Part shown: positions 7,256 to 14,834 of the stretch, one piece after another
Position numbering within the stretch: position 1 is the stretch's first letter
How the letters are laid out: each line of letters opens with the position of its first letter
DNA from: Bacteroidota bacterium
Lineage (GTDB): Bacteria; Bacteroidota; Bacteroidia; Chitinophagales; Chitinophagaceae
Assembly: GCA_023429365.1 (NCBI GenBank)
Contig: JAEYVW010000484.1
Span: forward strand, 1-18,563
Direction of reading: 5' to 3'
DNA: 18,563 bases
The notes under the pieces: model-generated
Seen by the model: only the letters and a program-made list of their open reading frames with translations
Told to the model about the DNA's origin: nothing
Database searches by the model: none
Made by a program: the position numbers and the translations under genes

Positions 7256-8212
7256 CTACTTTCCCAGGTTATACTTCCTGATCAGTACCCTTGTTTTAAT
7301 TCCCGACTCTTTCAAGTCTTTCTCATTCCAATTTCCATCATCTGCGGCAGTAGGTAATAAAAGTGAACAGGTTTCATTTTTATCTGACACTGACCAGGTG
7401 ATCCAGCTCATTTTGTTTTGTTCAGCCCATTCAATCCACTTCCCCCACTCCTCTTCATCCAAAGGACCATTGCCGGTAGCCTCCATGCCAGCCGATTCGG
7501 AGATGAATAAAGGAAGTCCCTTACTCAACGCATAATTACCCCGGTCGCGTAGAGGCTGCTTATGTGTGGCTGCATAATAATGCAGGGAATACATCAGGTT
7601 GGTCTGTCCTATAATTGGATCATCAGCCACCAGGTGTACGTCCTGATCCCAATGTGGTGAGCCAACCAGGATAATATTGTCAGGATCGATTGCCCTGATG
7701 GCGTTTATCACATCAATTGAATAACTTTTTACTTCAGCCCATGACTGGCGCTCGGGTTCGTTGAAGATCTCATAGATTACATTTGGATATTTGCCGTATA
7801 TGCTGGCCATTTCCTTAAAAAACGCGATTGCATCAGGCAAACGGATATTGTGACTATGCCAGTCAATGATTACATAAAGTCCTTCTTTAATGGCGGCATC
7901 CACTACGGATTTTATTTTTTCCTTTGACCAGTCCGGCCTGTCCAGGTATGCACCGTTGGGCTCCACGCCCATGGCAGCTCTTATCACATTGCAGCCCCAG
8001 TCTTCTTTTAACCACTTCACGGTTCCTGCATTATAAAATCGTGGCCACCAGTTGTGCCAGCCAAAACTCACACCACGCAGCACGATCTCTTTCCCATGCT
8101 CATCCAAAAGCTGCGTTCCCTCTACACTCAATTTTCCATGTTTCGCAACCGGCTGCGACAGCGCCACAAGACCTGTCATTATAGCCAGGCACAAGGCAAA
8201 AAACTTTCTCAT
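7256..8212 (-). CDS. Glycoside hydrolase family 5 endoglucanase (cellulase), secreted
   Basis: 318 residues. A signal peptide (1-19, ending ALS before Gln20) precedes a single (beta/alpha)8 catalytic domain with no carbohydrate-binding module and no T9SS sorting domain. GH5 markers are LRGVSFGWHNWW, Arg78 in GCNVIRAA, YVIIDWHSH (113-121), VIYEIFNEPE with the acid/base Glu152, the HYYA His211-Tyr212, the nucleophile Glu239 in LFISESAG, and WITWSVSDK near the end. The pattern is closest to the GH5_2 bacterial endoglucanases. It should hydrolyse beta-1,4-glucan in the periplasm or outside the cell. It lies 70 bases after the stop of the NupG-like transporter gene on the same strand with no promoter motif between, so the two are probably cotranscribed. 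Confidence 0.92.
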   Translation of the reverse strand: MRKFFALCLAIMTGLVALSQPVAKHGKLSVEGTQLLDEHGKEIVLRGVSFGWHNWWPRFYNAGTVKWLKEDWGCNVIRAAMGVEPNGAYLDRPDWSKEKIKSVVDAAIKEGLYVIIDWHSHNIRLPDAIAFFKEMASIYGKYPNVIYEIFNEPERQSWAEVKSYSIDVINAIRAIDPDNIILVGSPHWDQDVHLVADDPIIGQTNLMYSLHYYAATHKQPLRDRGNYALSKGLPLFISESAGMEATGNGPLDEEEWGKWIEWAEQNKMSWITWSVSDKNETCSLLLPTAADDGNWNEKDLKESGIKTRVLIRKYNLGK

Positions 8213-8282
8213 AACCGTATTGAGTTTATTGAAGCGATTTCATTATCCCTATACACAGGGGTTGATAAAAAATAATACCGGG

Positions 8283-9542
8283 TCAATGTTGGATATGCCT
8301 GAACTCGGCCGGGTCATGTTTATGCCTGAAAAGGATCAAAAACAAGATCGCCACCACCAGCGCGTAGGCTGCGAAGCTGAGCCAGATACCTGTCCATTCC
8401 CTTCCGCCATCGGGAAGAATAAAGTATTTATCGATCACATAGCCACTGATCATGCTTCCAAGGAAAGCTCCTATTCCATTTGTCATCATCATAAACAATC
8501 CCTGTGCGCTGGCACGGATCCGGTGATCAGTAGTGGTTTCGACAAACAGTGATCCCGAAATATTAAAGAAATCGAAGGCCATCCCGTACACTATACAAGA
8601 AAGAATGATCAGTATTGTACCCGTCATCGATGGGTCACCGTACGCGAACAAGCCAAACCGGAGCACCCAGGCCAGCATCGATAAAAACATGACTTTCTTG
8701 ATGCCAAACCTGTAAAGGAAAAAAGGAATGGTCAGGATAAAAAGCGTTTCCGAAATCTGCGAGATCGAAAGTACAATTGTAGAATACTTCACTACAAAAG
8801 AGTCTGTATAGGCGGGCACTGATTCAAAGCCAGCGAGAAAAGAATCACCATACATATTAGTGAGTTGAAGTGCGGCGCCGAGCAGCATGGAAAACGCAAA
8901 GAACAATGCCATTTTATAGTTCGCCAGCAACTTGAATGCTTCAAGCCCCAGTTGTTCTATGATACCTGCATTTTTGGAAATAGATCTTGGTGGTGGACAT
9001 TTCGGCAGGGTAAATGCGTAAATCCCCAATAGGATCGCGGCCACAGCGGCAATCACAAACTGGTTAGCATTGGCCTTACTGCCCGTCAGGTTGGTTGTCC
9101 ACATAGCCACTATAAAACCTACCGTTCCAAATACCCTGATCGGTGGAAACACCTTCACCACATTGTAATCATTGCTTTTTAAAATGCGGTAGGAAATGGA
9201 ATTAGACAATGAGATCGTCGGCATATAACAGATCATAGCCGCCAGCACCACATAATACAAGGTATCGGGATCATCGACCTTTGGAACAAATAGCAGGATA
9301 ATACCATACAGGATATGCAATATCCCGTACAGCCGTTCTGCATTAAGCCATTTATCAGCGATAATACCTGTAAGCGCCGGCATGAACAGGGAAGAAATGG
9401 CCAATGTCGAAAAGATGGCGCCAAACTCCGAAAAACTCCATCCCTTGGCATTCAGGCAATAAGTGCCGATGGTTAACAACCAGGCGCCCCATACATAAAA
9501 CTGGAAAAAGCTGAGAACAGTCAGGCGGAGCTTAATATTCAT
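8283..9542 (-). CDS. Nucleoside:H+ symporter family MFS transporter (NupG/XapB type)
   Basis: 419 residues, almost the length of E. coli NupG, with about twelve hydrophobic helices. The N-terminus (MNIKLRLTVLSFFQFYVWGAW), the loop GIIADKWLNAERLYG after helix 2, CYMPTISLSNSISY, and FPPIRVFGTVGFI (132-144) are the signature segments of the Nuc_H_symport family. It should import nucleosides with protons across the inner membrane. Bacteroidota carry many members of this family beside sugar and glycan genes, and here an endoglucanase follows directly, so the true substrate could be a sugar or glycoside rather than a nucleoside. That is inference from context only. It is divergent from mqnE, with 88 bases between the start codons. 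Confidence 0.9.
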   Translation of the reverse strand: MNIKLRLTVLSFFQFYVWGAWLLTIGTYCLNAKGWSFSEFGAIFSTLAISSLFMPALTGIIADKWLNAERLYGILHILYGIILLFVPKVDDPDTLYYVVLAAMICYMPTISLSNSISYRILKSNDYNVVKVFPPIRVFGTVGFIVAMWTTNLTGSKANANQFVIAAVAAILLGIYAFTLPKCPPPRSISKNAGIIEQLGLEAFKLLANYKMALFFAFSMLLGAALQLTNMYGDSFLAGFESVPAYTDSFVVKYSTIVLSISQISETLFILTIPFFLYRFGIKKVMFLSMLAWVLRFGLFAYGDPSMTGTILIILSCIVYGMAFDFFNISGSLFVETTTDHRIRASAQGLFMMMTNGIGAFLGSMISGYVIDKYFILPDGGREWTGIWLSFAAYALVVAILFLILFRHKHDPAEFRHIQH

Positions 9543-9601
9543 AAAGCAGTCTTAAATATGGGAGGAAGATAATGATTTTCGCGCCACATTTTTTTAGGGC
9601 T

Positions 9602-9609
9602 TAATTTTG
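9602..9609 (+). promoter_or_regulatory. -7 box for mqnE
   Basis: TAATTTTG is an exact TAnnTTTG box 21 bases before the ATG. The upstream region offers TTTTC near 9576-9580 rather than a clear TTG. The implied leader is under 20 bases. Confidence 0.5.
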
Positions 9610-9630
9610 CAATTCAATTAATAATTACCG

Positions 9631-10782
9631 ATGCCCGGCATTTTAACAAAAAAAGTCATTGACACCGCCATACTTGACAAGGGACTGGCGATTATTGCAG
9701 AGAAGATCAGGAACGCAGAAAGGATCACCGACGAAGAAGGTCTTTTACTATTTGAAAAAGGCAGCCTCCCATTTGTTGGTGCATTAGCCAATGCTATCAG
9801 GGAAAGGTTACACGGTCAAACCACTTACTTTAATCGCAATTTTCATATCGAGCCAACAAATATCTGTGTTTTCAGCTGCAATTTTTGCTCGTATAGCCGG
9901 CTTTACGCACATCGCGAAGAAGGCTGGGAACTAACCGCCGACCAGATGCTCGATATCGTTAAAAGCTACGATGGTAAACCTGTAACCGAGGTGCATATTG
10001 TGGGTGGCGTACATCCCCGGCTGACAATGGCGTTCTTTACCGAGGTATTAAAGAAGATAAAATCGCACAGGCCTGAATTGCATATCAAAGGATTTACACC
10101 TGTCGAACTAGATTATATGTTTCGCAAAGCAAAACTATCAGTTGACGAGGGCATGAAAGTATTGCATGAAGCAGGTCTTGATTCCTTGCCAGGTGGAGGC
10201 GCTGAGATATTTCATCCCGATATCCGCCAGCAGATCTGCGCCGACAAAGTAGACGCCGATGGATGGCTGGCAATCCACGAAGCAGCCCATAAACTTGGAA
10301 TGCATTCCAATGCAACCATGCTTTATGGCCATATAGAAAAATATCTTCATCGTATTGACCATATGCGCAGGCTTCGCGATCTCCAGGATCGTACCGGGGG
10401 GTTCAATACTTTTATTCCACTTAAATTCCGGAACAAGGACAACGATATGAGTCATGTGCCGGAAAGCAGTATCGTGGAGGATATGAGAATGTACGCGATC
10501 GCACGGATATATATGGATAATTTCCCTCACCTGAAAGCATATTGGCCCATGCTGGGCAGGCAAAACGCGCAGATGGCGCTTTCGTTCGGTGTGAATGATA
10601 TCGATGGCACGATCGATGACACAACAAAGATCTACTCGATGGCCGGATCAGAGGAACAAAACCCGTCTATGAGCACTGCCCAGTTGGTTGCACTGATCAG
10701 GCAGGCCGGCAGAAAGCCCGTAGAAAGAGATACGCTTTACCATGTGATCAGGGAGTTTAGTGATGCCGATATTTTGAATTAA
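9631..10782 (+). CDS. mqnE: Aminofutalosine synthase (radical SAM, menaquinone synthesis)
   Basis: 383 residues. The radical SAM cluster motif CVFSCNFC (Cys79, Cys83, Cys86) follows NFHIEPTNI. Family-specific segments are EVHIVGGVHPRLTMAFFTEVLKKIK, IKGFTPVELDY, AGLDSLPGGGAEIF, SNATMLYGHIEKYLHRIDHM and GFNTFIPLKF. These fit MqnE better than its paralogues MqnC and CofH/CofG. The enzyme adds the adenosyl radical to 3-[(1-carboxyvinyl)oxy]benzoate to give aminofutalosine, an early step of the futalosine route to menaquinone. Other mqn genes are not in the window. ubiX lies upstream on the same strand, beyond the divergent transporter/GH5 unit, and could serve the later decarboxylation. The start is supported by the -7 box just upstream. 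Confidence 0.93.
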   Translation: MPGILTKKVIDTAILDKGLAIIAEKIRNAERITDEEGLLLFEKGSLPFVGALANAIRERLHGQTTYFNRNFHIEPTNICVFSCNFCSYSRLYAHREEGWELTADQMLDIVKSYDGKPVTEVHIVGGVHPRLTMAFFTEVLKKIKSHRPELHIKGFTPVELDYMFRKAKLSVDEGMKVLHEAGLDSLPGGGAEIFHPDIRQQICADKVDADGWLAIHEAAHKLGMHSNATMLYGHIEKYLHRIDHMRRLRDLQDRTGGFNTFIPLKFRNKDNDMSHVPESSIVEDMRMYAIARIYMDNFPHLKAYWPMLGRQNAQMALSFGVNDIDGTIDDTTKIYSMAGSEEQNPSMSTAQLVALIRQAGRKPVERDTLYHVIREFSDADILN

Positions 10783-10881
10783 AATCACCGCGAATTACAC
10801 CTCGTTATCAGCAAATTATTGGAGGAATAGACGTCATCCGCAGGTAATTTCCCCTTTACCAGCTGCCCCGCATATTATTTT

Positions 10882-10912
10882 TTGTCTATAACGGCTTCTT
10901 TCCTTAAATTCC
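10882..10912 (+). promoter_or_regulatory. Weak promoter candidate for the CBS-domain gene
   Basis: A T-run ending in TTG (10882-10884) is followed after 20 bases by TAAATTCC (10905-10912), which matches TAnnTTTG at only the TA and two T positions. Spacing to the ATG at 10931 is right. A GGAG (10923-10926) just before the ATG is an unusual Shine-Dalgarno-like sequence for this genome. Confidence 0.3.
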
Positions 10913-10930
10913 AATACAAAACGGAGAAAT

Positions 10931-11359
10931 ATGAACAAAGTATCAGACATTCTTGCAAGAAAAGGAAATGCGGCAATCAATGTTTTGCCCGAAACATCAG
11001 TATTGGACGCGCTGAAGCTGATGGCTGAGAAGAATATTGGGTCCGTGGTGGTGATGGAAAATGGACATTATTTGGGTATTGTTACTGAGCGTGATTATTC
11101 GCGAAAAGTGGTGCTGAAAGGTAAACACTCAGATGAAACAAAAGTGTCGGAGATTATGTCGGAAGATTTGCCGGATTTAAGACCTGATGATACTATAGAA
11201 CTTTGTATGTCGCTGATGACACAAAAAAATATCCGCTATCTCCCTGTATTCGAGAATAGCCAACTCTGCGGAATAATTTCCATGAGTGATGTTGTGAAAG
11301 AAATTATCGTATCACAAAAAGAAACGATCGACCACCTGGAAAATTATATACGTAGTTAA
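10931..11359 (+). CDS. Two-CBS-domain protein
   Basis: 142 residues made almost entirely of a CBS pair (Bateman module). CBS1 runs from about 5 to 65, with LKLMAEKNIGSVVVMENGHYLGIVTERD. CBS2 runs from about 72 to 130, with SEIMSED, MTQKNIRYLPVFENSQLCGIISMSDVVKEI. A short helix follows at the C-terminus. No catalytic, membrane or DNA-binding part is attached. Such stand-alone modules bind adenine nucleotides (AMP, ATP, SAM) and act as sensors on partner proteins; the partner here is unknown. The gene is 148 bases after mqnE on the same strand, with its own possible promoter, and converges on the serine dehydratase gene. No function in menaquinone synthesis is implied by the sequence. Confidence 0.9.
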   Translation: MNKVSDILARKGNAAINVLPETSVLDALKLMAEKNIGSVVVMENGHYLGIVTERDYSRKVVLKGKHSDETKVSEIMSEDLPDLRPDDTIELCMSLMTQKNIRYLPVFENSQLCGIISMSDVVKEIIVSQKETIDHLENYIRS

Positions 11360-11398
11360 GGGAGAAAGAAAAGCATTACTTCTGGTTTATACGCGTTC

Positions 11399-12838
11399 TC
11401 AACATTCGCTTAAACTAATCGGGATATTAACGGCCAGCCCGCCGTCGGCAGTTTCTTTGTATTTACTACTCATATCCACTGCTGTGTCCCACATGGTCTT
11501 CACCACGCCGTCCAGCGATACTTTCGCAAAATCAGGTGTGCTTTGCAAAGCGAGTTGCGATGCTGTAATGGCCTTGATAGCCCCCATCGTATTTCTTTCA
11601 ATACAGGGCACCTGAACCAACCCGGCAATAGGATCACAGGTCATTCCAAGGTGATGCTCCATCGCAATTTCAGCAGCCATCAAAGCCTGTCGCTGACTAC
11701 CGCCCATGGCCTCTGTAAGCGCGGCAGCCGCCATGGCAGAAGAGACGCCTATCTCAGCCTGGCATCCACCCATAGCCGCGGATATCGTAGCGCCTTTCTT
11801 AAAAATACTGCCGATCTCAGCTGCAGTCAGTAAGAAACGAATGACCTTTTCATCGGTATCGGCAACAATTTTGTCATTGCAAAAACAAATAAAATATTGC
11901 AGCACTGCAGGAATTACGCCCGCCGCGCCATTGGTGGGAGCTGTGACCACTCGTCCAAATGAAGCGTTTTCTTCATTGACGGCCAGGGCAAAACAACTTA
12001 CCCAGTCGAGAGTGTAAGTGAATTGATTTCCACCTGTTCGGATTGCTTCAATCCATGTATCATAATTTGAATACTTTGCCGACGGCAATAATTTTTTATT
12101 TAACAATGGCGCCCGCCTGATAACTGATAAACCACCCGGCAATACTCCGTCCGTATGCACGCCACGATAGATACATTCTTTCATCACCTGCCATATCTGC
12201 AACAGTCCTGCCCGCGTCTCCTGCTCAGGTCGCCAGGCATTTTCATTTTCAAGCACCACTTCGTGAATTGCAAGCCCAGTTTTACGACACCAGTGCAACA
12301 GGTCATTGGCTGTATTGATGGGAAAAGGAAGCTGAGTTTGAAGTGCTGCAGTTGCGCTCTCCCCTTCTTTCACCACAAAACCACCACCAATGGAATAATA
12401 AGTCTCTGACACATGTTCACCGTTATGAAGTGTTGCCAGGAAGCTTAATGCGTTTGGGTGAAAAGGTAAAGTTTCAGCAAAAAGGAATTCGATATCCTCC
12501 CGTGGATCAAAATCAATTTCATGGCGACCCGCCAGCAGCAATTTTTTCATGGCAGCGATATCATTCATCCGTGCGGTTATAGCGCTTACATCAAAACTGA
12601 CAGGGTCTTCGCCGCTAAGTCCGAGTTGAACGGCGATATCGGTACCATGACCGACACCGGTCTTGGCCAGCGAGCCATACAACAGGATCTTGACCGTTGT
12701 TACCTGCTGAAGAATATCGCGTTGTTCAAGGCTTTGCAGGAACCGCTCGGCTGCCCGCCAGGGCCCCAATGTATGCGAACTGGAAGGGCCAACGCCAATC
12801 TTAAAAATATCAAATACAGAAATAGGTTCGTATGACAA
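11399..12838 (-). CDS. sdaA: L-serine dehydratase (iron-sulfur, single chain)
   Basis: Deaminates L-serine to pyruvate and ammonia. I place the start at the TTG at 12838 (479 residues). The family N-terminus [23 protein letters not shown] begins three residues later, and an exact -7 box (12857-12864) lies just upstream, inside the longer frame that would begin at GTG 12883 or ATG 12880. The beta-subunit-like domain covers the first third; the catalytic domain carries [12 protein letters not shown]. In longer-frame numbering, Cys374 (GGCQAEIG), Cys416 (MTCDP) and Cys427 (VPCIERN) have the 42- and 11-residue spacing of the [4Fe-4S] ligands in the Legionella enzyme. The last residue, Cys494, matches its C-terminal 'tail' Cys that caps the cluster. 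The gene lies 138 bases after the FKBP gene and appears to have its own promoter. Confidence 0.93.
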   Translation of the reverse strand: MSYEPISVFDIFKIGVGPSSSHTLGPWRAAERFLQSLEQRDILQQVTTVKILLYGSLAKTGVGHGTDIAVQLGLSGEDPVSFDVSAITARMNDIAAMKKLLLAGRHEIDFDPREDIEFLFAETLPFHPNALSFLATLHNGEHVSETYYSIGGGFVVKEGESATAALQTQLPFPINTANDLLHWCRKTGLAIHEVVLENENAWRPEQETRAGLLQIWQVMKECIYRGVHTDGVLPGGLSVIRRAPLLNKKLLPSAKYSNYDTWIEAIRTGGNQFTYTLDWVSCFALAVNEENASFGRVVTAPTNGAAGVIPAVLQYFICFCNDKIVADTDEKVIRFLLTAAEIGSIFKKGATISAAMGGCQAEIGVSSAMAAAALTEAMGGSQRQALMAAEIAMEHHLGMTCDPIAGLVQVPCIERNTMGAIKAITASQLALQSTPDFAKVSLDGVVKTMWDTAVDMSSKYKETADGGLAVNIPISLSEC

Positions 12839-12856
12839 CAGGGATGAATTTGACTT

Positions 12857-12864
12857 CAAAATTA
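12857..12864 (-). promoter_or_regulatory. -7 box for L-serine dehydratase, inside the longest open frame
   Basis: On the minus strand the sequence is TAATTTTG, an exact TAnnTTTG. No TTG stands 19-23 bases upstream. If used, transcription would begin after the GTG/ATG starts at 12883/12880, leaving TTG at 12838 as the first sensible start codon, with a leader of about 10-15 bases. Confidence 0.4.
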
Positions 12865-12976
12865 CGACTAAAAAGTCCATCACCCGGTGCCAGGAACGAA
12901 TGAAACCAACCAGGTTTGCACGTAAATCAGCAACCTTCTAATCAAAGTGAGATTTTACAAATACAAATTGAAGCAT

Positions 12977-13447
12977 TTATTGTACATCCACCAGGTGAAT
13001 GTCAAAATAAAGTACTGAATTACCGGGAATGGAATAGTACGGTGCGCAACCATATGCCAGTGATGAAGGGATAATAAGCTTGATATGGCCGCCGGCGTTG
13101 ATCATGGGGATGCCGATGATCCAGCCCTTGATTAGGCTGTTGAGTGGCCAGGGTTCTGCATTTGGCGTCTGCGCCTGATCAAAAATCTGCCCGTTCATCA
13201 GCGTTCCGGTATAAGTGATTTTGATACGGGAATTGGAATTAGCCCTGGCTCCCGTACCCATACTGATGATTTCGTAATAGAGACCGCTGACATCGGCTAC
13301 TGCGTTAATACCGTTGGCAGCGGCAAATGCCTGGATTTGCGCCACTTCACTGGCGGGCGATTTGGCCTGGCAGCCTTTGTCTTTTTTGCAGCCAGCAAAC
13401 ACGAAAAGAGATAATAAAACGAGGATAGAGGCAGTGAGCTTTTTCAA
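12977..13447 (-). CDS. FKBP-type peptidyl-prolyl cis-trans isomerase, lipoprotein
   Basis: I choose the TTG at 13447. From there the protein starts MKKLTASILVLLSLFVFAGC, a perfect lipoprotein signal with lipidated Cys20, followed by KKDKG; total 156 residues. The longer frame to 13576 would put 43 unrelated residues before the signal, overlap the upstream gene and swallow a good promoter. The FKBP domain (about 65-156) shows SRIKITYTGTLMNGQIFDQ, SLIKGWIIGIPMINAGGHIKLIIPSSLAYG and IPGNSVLYFDIHLVDV. It catalyses proline isomerisation during folding of exported proteins and should be anchored at the inner or outer membrane facing the periplasm. An ATG four bases upstream in another frame gives only MKLY before a stop. 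Confidence 0.92.
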   Translation of the reverse strand: MKKLTASILVLLSLFVFAGCKKDKGCQAKSPASEVAQIQAFAAANGINAVADVSGLYYEIISMGTGARANSNSRIKITYTGTLMNGQIFDQAQTPNAEPWPLNSLIKGWIIGIPMINAGGHIKLIIPSSLAYGCAPYYSIPGNSVLYFDIHLVDVQ

Positions 13448-13475
13448 TAGAGTTTCATTTTGATTATACAAGTAC

Positions 13476-13508
13476 CAAAGACAACATTTGGGTATCGATT
13501 GCTGCAAA
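13476..13508 (-). promoter_or_regulatory. Promoter for the FKBP lipoprotein gene
   Basis: On the minus strand TTTG (13505-13508) is followed after 21 bases by TGTCTTTG (13476-13483), one mismatch from TAnnTTTG. It ends 28 bases before the TTG start at 13447. It lies between the end of the two-TM protein gene (13519) and the FKBP start, and would give a short leader. Confidence 0.5.
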
Positions 13509-13518
13509 CAGGCGGAAA

Positions 13519-13833
13519 TCAGGGCTGATCTTTTTTTGCCAGGAATTCCCGGTATCGCTGCTCGTTCTGGTCCCACCTGTGTTTGGCCGAAAATATGGCA
13601 ATAAAAATAATGATTAGCAGGCTTGCAATCATTAGCACCATCAGTAGTGAGGTATGAGACCGGAAAACCATCTCTGCACGCTTATACCAGCCTGAAAAAA
13701 AATTGACTAAAATTGCAATTACCAGGATCACCGCCATGGGAAGGCCGACAGACAGTTGCTTGTACCATTTTTTCCTGGCTTCACGGTTATTTTCCCAGTA
13801 TTCCACAAACTTTTTCTCTTCTTCAGTAAGCAT
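13519..13833 (-). CDS. Small two-transmembrane protein of unknown function
   Basis: 104 residues. A charged N-terminal stretch (MLTEEEKKFVEYWENNREARKKWYKQL) is followed by two membrane helices (about 28-47 and 62-82), with NFFSGWYKRAEMVFRSH between them, and a charged C-terminal tail. No known domain or catalytic motif is recognised. The charged ends suggest both termini are in the cytoplasm. It is the first minus-strand gene of the group, with an exact -7 box immediately before its ATG, and is divergent from the HU-like membrane protein with only 48 bases between start codons. The FKBP gene follows from its own promoter. Proteins of this shape seem common in Chitinophagaceae, but that is recollection, not shown here. 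Confidence 0.8.
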   Translation of the reverse strand: MLTEEEKKFVEYWENNREARKKWYKQLSVGLPMAVILVIAILVNFFSGWYKRAEMVFRSHTSLLMVLMIASLLIIIFIAIFSAKHRWDQNEQRYREFLAKKDQP

Positions 13834-13840
13834 AATACCG

Positions 13841-13874
13841 CAAATTTAGAACATAACGGCGCAGACTCTTGCAA
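13841..13874 (-). promoter_or_regulatory. Promoter for the two-TM protein gene
   Basis: On the minus strand TTG (13872-13874) is followed after 23 bases by TAAATTTG (13841-13848), an exact TAnnTTTG. It lies only 7 bases from the ATG at 13833, so the mRNA would be nearly leaderless. Confidence 0.5.
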
Positions 13875-13881
13875 CAGCCGC

Positions 13882-14808
13882 ATGAATTATATATATTGTG
13901 GCTACAATCCAAAAACTGTGAAGATACCATCCTTACTTGCCCAATACCTATATGGTAATCAACGACTCGACCTCACCGGCATCGGAAGTTTCCTGCTTGA
14001 CTCCTCTACCCTGCCGGCACTTCAGCAATCCAAACAGCGTTCTGCCCTTCTTGAAGGCGTAAGCTTTGAAAGCAATCCGGCCTGTAAAGAATCGCCCGAA
14101 CTGATCAATTTCATCGCGGAAAAAACCGGTAAGATGAAAGCGCTGGCTTCAGCAGACCTGGATTCCCATTTGCAGCTGGCGCAGCAATTCCTCAATATGG
14201 GTAAACCTTATTTATTTGAGGGGATCGGCATTCTGACAAAAGTAAAAGCCGGTGAATTTGAATTTACACCCATTACGGTACCAACAGATATAATTAAAGA
14301 GCAACATAAAGCTGATGCTGTTGAAGTCGACCAGAAAGAGGAGCACACTGGCGACTATGAGTCATTTCTCTCCCTGCCAAAAACAAAATTTGAATGGCGT
14401 AAACCCGTGATCGGGCTATTCCTGATTTGTGGTATTGGCGTCACTGTCTGGGGCGGGTATATGATATCGAAAAAGAATGTGAAACCAGAAGTTATCACAG
14501 AGCAAAGCCTTATAGAGCAAACTTCAGTTGTCGATAGTCTTCACATTTCTGACAGCATCACTGCAGCAACACCTGTAGTGACGGTTCCGGCAAATTATAA
14601 GTATATACTGGAAGTTGCACAGAAAAAAAGAGCATTGAAACGTTATAATCAATTGAAGGAATTACGCTGGAAGGTTGATCTCGAAACAACTGATTCCGTT
14701 CAATTCAAATTATTCATGCTGCTGCCGCCCTCTGACACTACCAGGACTATGGATTCACTCCGGATCGTTACCGGCCGGAGAGTTTACATCGAATATCCCG
14801 TTAAATAA
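13882..14808 (+). CDS. HU/CCDC81-like N-terminal domain membrane protein
   Basis: 308 residues from the ATG at 13882. The open frame continues upstream to 13756, but that part is antisense to the neighbouring gene and not protein-like. The N-terminus (MNYIYCGYNPKTVKIPSLLAQYLYGNQRLDLTGIGSFLLD) resembles the bacterial HU-CCDC81 DNA-binding-like domains, which have a short helix then a 'LpGfGsF' strand. Residues about 130-170 are polar and linker-like. One membrane helix follows (about 175-194), then a low-complexity linker. The C-terminal module (about 238-308), with YKYILEVAQKKRALKRYNQLKELRW, could be a divergent SPOR domain that binds peptidoglycan. If so, it would link the cytoplasm to the cell wall, but this is a weak match by eye. 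A short hairpin with T-run overlaps its stop codon. Confidence 0.65.
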   Translation: MNYIYCGYNPKTVKIPSLLAQYLYGNQRLDLTGIGSFLLDSSTLPALQQSKQRSALLEGVSFESNPACKESPELINFIAEKTGKMKALASADLDSHLQLAQQFLNMGKPYLFEGIGILTKVKAGEFEFTPITVPTDIIKEQHKADAVEVDQKEEHTGDYESFLSLPKTKFEWRKPVIGLFLICGIGVTVWGGYMISKKNVKPEVITEQSLIEQTSVVDSLHISDSITAATPVVTVPANYKYILEVAQKKRALKRYNQLKELRWKVDLETTDSVQFKLFMLLPPSDTTRTMDSLRIVTGRRVYIEYPVK

Positions 14809-14834
14809 GGGATACATTCCTTTTTAATTTTTTG
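14807..14834 (+). terminator. Weak intrinsic terminator overlapping the HU-like gene's stop
   Basis: AAGGGA (14807-14812), loop TACA, TTCCTT (14817-14822) forms a 6-bp stem with one G-T pair, followed by TTTAATTTTTT. It starts within the TAA stop and lies between two convergent genes. The stem is short, so efficiency is uncertain. Confidence 0.45.

Noticed and set aside
8236..8268. Hairpin TTATC/GATAA around CCCTATACACAGGG between the GH5 and transporter genes
   Set aside because: The stem is short and bulged with no T-tract; I do not count it as a terminator.
8052..8552. 166-codon plus-strand frame across the GH5 start and transporter end
   Set aside because: It is antisense to two real genes and the spacer between them; composition is that of a shadow frame.
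13457..13471. Mini-frame ATG AAA CTC TAT TGA on the minus strand just before the FKBP TTG start, suggesting a frameshifted gene
   Set aside because: The TTG start gives a perfect lipoprotein signal without needing a frameshift, so the short frame is probably chance.
13756..13881. Upstream extension of the HU-like protein to an ATG at 13756
   Set aside because: It overlaps the divergent two-TM gene in antisense. The ATG at 13882 gives a sensible domain start.
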